NCBI GenBank assembly: GCA_031264885.1
Contig: JAISDM010000010.1
Coordinates: 1-6,487, forward strand
DNA length: 6,487 nt
Direction of reading: 5' to 3'
Origin: Peptococcaceae bacterium
GTDB lineage: Bacteria; Bacillota; Peptococcia; DRI-13; UBA5745
Part shown: positions 4,674 to 6,487 of the stretch, in pieces
How the letters are laid out: every line of letters begins with the position of its first letter
Numbering within the stretch: the first letter of the stretch is position 1
Notes under the pieces: generated by a model
What the model was told of the DNA's origin: nothing
The model's database searches: none
Seen by the model: only the letters and a program-made list of their open reading frames with translations
Program-made: the position numbers and the translations under genes

Positions 4674-6487
4674 ATGTGGGGCGGAATTGGAAGAGGACGC
4701 GATATTTTGCAATCAGTGCGGGCAAAAAGTGGAGCGGGCGACCTTCGGCGGGGGGAGCGGTGCGGCTGCTGCCGGCGGCGCCTCTGCGGGTATAGGAAAA
4801 ACGAATCAAAGAAACGAACGTGAGACGTCTGCCGTAAGGAGGCGTCCCAGAATCGAGCTGATCGTCGCAGCTGCGTTGTTGGTTTGCGCCGCTGCTGTGT
4901 TCATGTTTGTTTTCAGCCGCGACGGCGACGGCGGTCAGTTAGCCGCGCTTTATTTGAAGGATAATGAAATCAGCTATACTTTGCTGAAAAACGGCAAGCC
5001 TGCGGAGATTACGGAACGCTTATCAACCGATGAAGTTTTTGACGACGTGGGGGAAATTCTTGGGCTCGGAATATTCACGCTCTTGAGCGAAGACGGCAGC
5101 AGAATCTTTTATCCTGACAGGCACACTGGATACCTTGACTCTTACTCCGGAGTCAATCTTTATGTCCGGAATTTGAAAGGGAAGAATCAAGACGCCGTAA
5201 AAATCGACTCTGATGTCCGCCTCTATTGCGCGCCCGTTTCGTCGGATAAGGTTTTCTATATCAAGTCGGACGACGGTGTTCTGTACGAACATGATCTCGG
5301 CGATAAGACAAAGATTGATTCGGATGTCGCACTCTTTTATGTCGACGATGCGGGAACAAAACTGCTTTATGTCAACAGCGAAGGGGAACTGTACAGCAGA
5401 TTCGGCGGCGGAGATAAGGTGCGAATCGACAGCGGCATAAGCTCTTTGTTGAAAGTTTCGGATGACTTGAGCGCCGTCTGGTACGAAAAAAACGAGTCAC
5501 TCTATCTCAAAAAGAACAATGAGGACAAAATTAAAATTATCGCGGATAATACCGGCGTTGATCTTAACTCTTTTAAGATTTATTACACAGGCGAGATTTA
5601 TTATGTGCGCTATGAGGATGGTTCCCCCGCTCTTCTGTATTACTACAACGGGAAGGATTCGGTTTTGATGGATAAATTGAATTTCCCTGCTTTTGGGACT
5701 TCTTTTACGACATATGACGACAATACCCCCTTTGTCATTTATGCATCGTGGAATGAAAATGGAGATTCCGAGATACACGCCGCCGCCGGATCTGTGTCTA
5801 TGAAAGTGGTAAGCATGGAAGATCTTGAGGATTTGTTCGCGGATTATTATAATTTTGCAGGCATATGGATCAATAAGGATATTACTGCTGTTTATTTTCT
5901 GTTGGAAAAACAAGAATCGGGCTATGACTTATATGTTCTTCCCATGAATGGGGGCATAGCGGGAAAAATGGAACTTTACGACAGTGATGTTTCCGAATTC
6001 TTCACTTTCGGCGGCGACGGGAATTCCCCGGTTTATTTCAAAGATGTAAGGAATAATATGGGAGACTTATATGTAGACAAGGTTCGGGCGGACTTCGATG
6101 TTTACGTCAGTTCTGTCATGAGCGCTAAGAATACAAAAACGCTTGTGTATAGCACCGATTGGGACGGTTCCAGGCAATACGGGACGCTGAAAATATACGA
6201 CGGGACGGCGAAAAAGATCGCCGACGACGCCCATATCTTTTTTCCTATAAATGACAAATGTGTTCTGTATTTGCTGGATTATGACACGGACAGAGGGAGG
6301 GGTGATTTGTATTTCTACGACGGCGATAAGGGAAGCAAGCTGGACGAGGATGTGACGGGATTGATTCCCGGAAATATTGCTTGGATAATGCAGCAGATGT
6401 ACGCGTATGAAATGAACTATCGGACAAGTGAGAGCTACAAAACAATTGGCCGGCTTATGGACAAGGGATTCCGGGGCGCGGGATTAG
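4657..6487 (+). CDS. Membrane-anchored zinc-ribbon protein with extracytoplasmic beta-repeat domain (partial, 3' end off window)
   Basis: The frame is open for 610 complete codons from ATG 4657 and has not ended at 6487, so the C-terminus is missing. Residues 4-21 form a zinc ribbon (CVKCG, ten residues, CNQCG) of the double-CxxC type. A Gly/Ala-rich linker (31-47) and a basic patch (VRRRPR, 60-65) precede one transmembrane helix (about 66-87), so the ribbon should be cytoplasmic and the rest outside. The outer part is rich in Tyr, Asp and short beta-type segments. KIDSDV-like motifs recur at residues 182, 219, 256 (RIDSGI) and 293 (KIIADN), exactly 37 apart, each following an LY-x-n-GDK strand; similar units return at 520 (KIADDA) and 561 (KLDEDV). 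This suggests a beta-propeller or TolB/WD-like fold. Codon usage appears more A/T-rich than in the ABC-F gene. Proteins with this layout are common in Clostridia but have no established function; a sensor or envelope-scaffold role is only a guess. Confidence 0.85.
   Translation, partial: MATCVKCGAELEEDAIFCNQCGQKVERATFGGGSGAAAAGGASAGIGKTNQRNERETSAVRRRPRIELIVAAALLVCAAAVFMFVFSRDGDGGQLAALYLKDNEISYTLLKNGKPAEITERLSTDEVFDDVGEILGLGIFTLLSEDGSRIFYPDRHTGYLDSYSGVNLYVRNLKGKNQDAVKIDSDVRLYCAPVSSDKVFYIKSDDGVLYEHDLGDKTKIDSDVALFYVDDAGTKLLYVNSEGELYSRFGGGDKVRIDSGISSLLKVSDDLSAVWYEKNESLYLKKNNEDKIKIIADNTGVDLNSFKIYYTGEIYYVRYEDGSPALLYYYNGKDSVLMDKLNFPAFGTSFTTYDDNTPFVIYASWNENGDSEIHAAAGSVSMKVVSMEDLEDLFADYYNFAGIWINKDITAVYFLLEKQESGYDLYVLPMNGGIAGKMELYDSDVSEFFTFGGDGNSPVYFKDVRNNMGDLYVDKVRADFDVYVSSVMSAKNTKTLVYSTDWDGSRQYGTLKIYDGTAKKIADDAHIFFPINDKCVLYLLDYDTDRGRGDLYFYDGDKGSKLDEDVTGLIPGNIAWIMQQMYAYEMNYRTSESYKTIGRLMDKGFRGAGL

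Noticed and set aside
4323..4795. Open frames on both strands across the repeat elements
   Set aside because: They are made of palindromic repeat sequence, or conflict with the zinc-ribbon frame, which has a far better ribosome-binding site and a clear domain.
5497..6445. Minus-strand open frames opposite the zinc-ribbon protein gene
   Set aside because: They are antisense shadows of a continuous 610-codon plus-strand frame with periodic protein repeats.

Overview
This 6.5-kb stretch looks like chromosomal DNA of a low-to-moderate GC Gram-positive anaerobe, probably a member of the Clostridia. The reasons are strong AAGGAG(G) ribosome-binding sites, sigma-A-like promoters with extended -10 elements, a YdiF/Uup-like ABC-F ATPase, and a membrane-anchored zinc-ribbon protein of a type common in that class. 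The taxonomic placement is an inference from gene style only. No rRNA, tRNA, CRISPR array, transposase or recognisable defence system is present.

Layout. Bases 1-999 (minus strand) encode a secreted M30 (hyicolysin-like) zinc metallopeptidase whose stop codon is the first triplet of the window. Bases 1000-1256 are a divergent control region. A TTGAAC-N17-TATACT promoter faces left toward the peptidase. A very similar TTGAAG-N17-TATACT promoter faces right, and its -10 lies inside an 8-bp-arm dyad (1169-1191). What the rightward promoter now reads is an 8-codon orphan start (1222-1248), followed in another frame by the 3' part of an M28-type aminopeptidase (1257-1853). That fragment keeps the last zinc-ligand motif but lacks the rest of the catalytic domain, so I read it as a decayed remnant.

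Bases 1914-3848 encode a complete two-cassette ABC-F ATPase with the interdomain linker and a C-terminal coiled coil, closed by a GC-rich hairpin at 3849-3865.

Bases 3866-4656 hold almost no coding sequence but three different palindromic repeat elements. The first is a 450-bp array (3890-4339) bounded by 22-bp terminal inverted repeats and built on a 168-bp tandem period. Within it, a 13-bp module and its reverse complement alternate every 84 bp. The second is a REP-like GGGCGGC hairpin (4367-4405). The third is a 74-bp inverted-repeat element (4467-4540).

From 4657 to the right edge runs a long open frame, still open at 6487. It encodes an N-terminal double-CxxC zinc ribbon, a flexible linker, one transmembrane helix and a large extracytoplasmic domain with 37-residue beta repeats. 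A short Cys-containing reading frame (4566-4673) overlaps its start.

The genes do not form an obvious single pathway. The two peptidase genes diverge from one control region and may once have been a co-regulated pair, the ABC-F gene is a housekeeping-type translation factor, and the zinc-ribbon protein is of unknown function. The least explained item is the 450-bp array.
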